A stretch of DNA of 40,221 bases from Myxococcus xanthus (GTDB lineage: Bacteria; Myxococcota; Myxococcia; Myxococcales; Myxococcaceae). The first letter of the stretch is position 1, and the number at the start of each line of letters is the position of its first letter. Shown piece by piece: positions 39,087-40,221 of this stretch. The notes beneath the pieces were generated by a model that ran no database searches, was not told the origin of the DNA, and saw nothing but the letters and a program-made list of their open reading frames with translations. The DNA is taken from positions 1-40,221 of the forward strand of contig NZ_FNOH01000028.1 of the NCBI RefSeq assembly GCF_900106535.1, read 5' to 3'. Position numbers and translations under genes: made by a program.

Positions 39087-40221
39087 TCTTGCTTCTTGCA
39101 TTTCGCGCACCTCTGCTTTTCGTGGTCGCACCGGGCCAAGTACAGCGTGTCCTGACACGACCTGCAGGAAAGCACGGTTTCTTCCTTCCTGCGCCTCATG
39201 TCCACACGTTCCCCGGCACGTTTACTGCCATTCCCTGTCTCAACGTCGGCAGCGCTCGGGGGCTTCCAAGGCCCCACTGTGGGCGCGAAGTCATTGGGGC
39301 CGCGATAGAACACGTTGAACTCCAACGCCTTCCTATTGGAAGAGAAAGAGAACATCATCTCGGTCATCGAGTCCGCTACGTGGCCACTCTTGCCGATGAG
39401 CTTGGCGCCTGCGCAGGTCCCTGGCTCATTTGAGTACCCTGGCTCTCCTCGGCCGTAGTTTCTCATCGTGTCGTCCCATTGCGTCTTCAGCCTATTGGTG
39501 GCCTCGGTGTCTCCGGCGGCACTCCTTGGGTTCATGCTAATGAAGTCATTGAGCGTGGCGGCTTCCTCAATGACCTCGCAGCCGAGATCCCCGGCAATCT
39601 CCTTGAACCCGACGGGCGTCTCGCCACCCGATATCGCAGCAACTCTCTTGCCGCCGCGGCACACCAAAACTCCAACCATGTAGCTGCCTGACCGCGCACG
39701 ACGATGAGTCCCTAGCTTGTCGCGCTCGAGCTTTAGCTGGTCGATAGTTGCCTTTCGCCCATCCAGCGTTTCCAGCTTGGCGTTGGCGTCATTGGCGATG
39801 ATGTGCTTGAGCTCGGCATCTTTCTTTGCGAGTTCCTGAGCGACTCTGGCCCATTCGGCCTCGCGTGCTTTGAGTCTCTGAAGAATTTCGTTGGCGATAG
39901 CGAGACTCTGCTCCGGAAGCTCCAGCACCGCATGACTGTCCGGGTCCTTCTCACAGATGATGCACACTCCCTCGAAGTCATCCGCGTAGGCGAAGCCCGT
40001 TCCCGCCCGTCCATTAGACATGAACGTGGTGTTGAAGGAGTTGCCGTTGTGGAGGGTGACATCGAGGTAGCGCACGACGCCCTTGCCCTCAATCCTCACG
40101 TCCACGCTGCCGCTGCCCCAGGCCACCTTCCCCTTGAATTTGGAGGAGATGAGGCCGCCCGCCGTCCCCGGCTCGTCTCCGGAGCTGACACTCAGCTCGG
40201 AGTCCGTCAGCGCCACCGGGT
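39083..40221 (-). CDS. PAAR-like (DUF4150) protein with deaminase-like toxin C-terminus, 5' truncated by window edge
   Basis: At least 378 residues; the true start lies beyond the window (a GTG at 40216 is only the first possible codon). The visible N-terminus, LSVSSGDEPGTAGGLISSKF, KGKVAWGSGSVDVRIEGKGV and VRYLDVTLHNG, is the second half of a DUF4150 PAAR-like domain, which caps the spike of type VI secretion systems. A coiled coil (LAIANEILQRLKAREAEWAR) links to a C-terminal domain of deaminase-superfamily look: PGTCAGAKLIGKSG (Cys codon at 39413-39415), SMTEMMFSFS, and VLSCRSCQDTLYLARC (CxxC at ~39155-39166). In active deaminases the first motif is C/H-A-E. Here the Glu is Gly, so activity is doubtful. 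Followed by its SUKH-like immunity gene. Confidence 0.75.
   Translation of the reverse strand, partial: PVALTDSELSVSSGDEPGTAGGLISSKFKGKVAWGSGSVDVRIEGKGVVRYLDVTLHNGNSFNTTFMSNGRAGTGFAYADDFEGVCIICEKDPDSHAVLELPEQSLAIANEILQRLKAREAEWARVAQELAKKDAELKHIIANDANAKLETLDGRKATIDQLKLERDKLGTHRRARSGSYMVGVLVCRGGKRVAAISGGETPVGFKEIAGDLGCEVIEEAATLNDFISMNPRSAAGDTEATNRLKTQWDDTMRNYGRGEPGYSNEPGTCAGAKLIGKSGHVADSMTEMMFSFSSNRKALEFNVFYRGPNDFAPTVGPWKPPSAADVETGNGSKRAGERVDMRRRKEETVLSCRSCQDTLYLARCDHEKQRCAKCKKQE

Noticed and set aside
1..40221. rRNA, tRNA, tmRNA and known riboswitches
   Set aside because: Read through for conserved signatures on both strands by eye; none found. A covariance-model scan would settle this.

Overview
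The window looks like chromosomal DNA of a myxobacterium (Myxococcus/Corallococcus/Pyxidicoccus type). The grounds are very high GC with strong G/C third-position bias, Ser/Thr protein kinases, a DUF2381-family gene, many secreted or lipoprotein genes, and a toxin that resembles the SitA lipoprotein toxins passed between kin by outer-membrane exchange. No rRNA, tRNA or CRISPR array was seen. Most of the window is accessory DNA.

Layout. (1) 67-2790 is a rightward cassette of four overlapping genes: DUF2924 protein, a 66-aa protein, a large serine recombinase and an HTH protein. (2) 2907-9480 holds a basic low-complexity protein, a SEC-C zinc protein, a kinase-like protein lacking key catalytic residues, two small XRE regulators, a transmembrane Ser/Thr kinase and a DUF2381 protein. 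(3) 10115-13780 is a tightly packed operon: outer-membrane barrel candidate, SitA-like lipoprotein with a C-terminal WHH/HNH nuclease, and a SUKH immunity protein. (4) 14255-18322 is leftward: a secreted protein made of five 34-aa repeats, then a three-gene operon read as a Pycsar anti-phage system. It comprises a DUF5706-like transmembrane effector, a class III nucleotidyl cyclase with two fused domains, and an E2 (ubiquitin-conjugating)-like protein fused to a SEC-C zinc motif. (5) 18323-23932 is a decayed stretch with two ~600-bp direct repeats at 19715-20309 and 22661-23279, a lipoprotein metalloprotease gene between them, and fragments of at least three broken genes. (6) 23933-33307 is a patchwork of orphan genes: a PD-(D/E)xK-like nuclease candidate, several unknowns, a HEPN-like protein, a membrane-anchored exonuclease VII large-subunit-like protein and a DUF3606 protein. 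(7) 33651-39086 and the right edge hold an unknown protein, an RDD membrane protein, a HEAT-repeat lipoprotein, a zinc-finger protein, and a second toxin/immunity pair. That pair is a PAAR-like (DUF4150) protein with a deaminase-like C-terminus, cut by the window edge, plus a SUKH-like protein.

The genes point to conflict: two polymorphic-toxin/immunity modules against neighbouring cells, a cyclic-nucleotide anti-phage system, and several nuclease or RNase-like candidates, with a recombinase cassette at one side. The most notable unlisted structure is a short element present six times, always on the + strand. It has two boxes close to TGACG starting exactly 11 bp apart, and a box close to GGGTAGG starting exactly 20 bp after the second. 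It punctuates the island at 14186, 15289, 23775, 26717, 29411 and 32957, so the region looks like an array of gene cassettes or a set of promoters of one unknown regulon. The second notable point is the Pycsar operon with an E2-SEC-C third gene and an apparently asymmetric fused cyclase.
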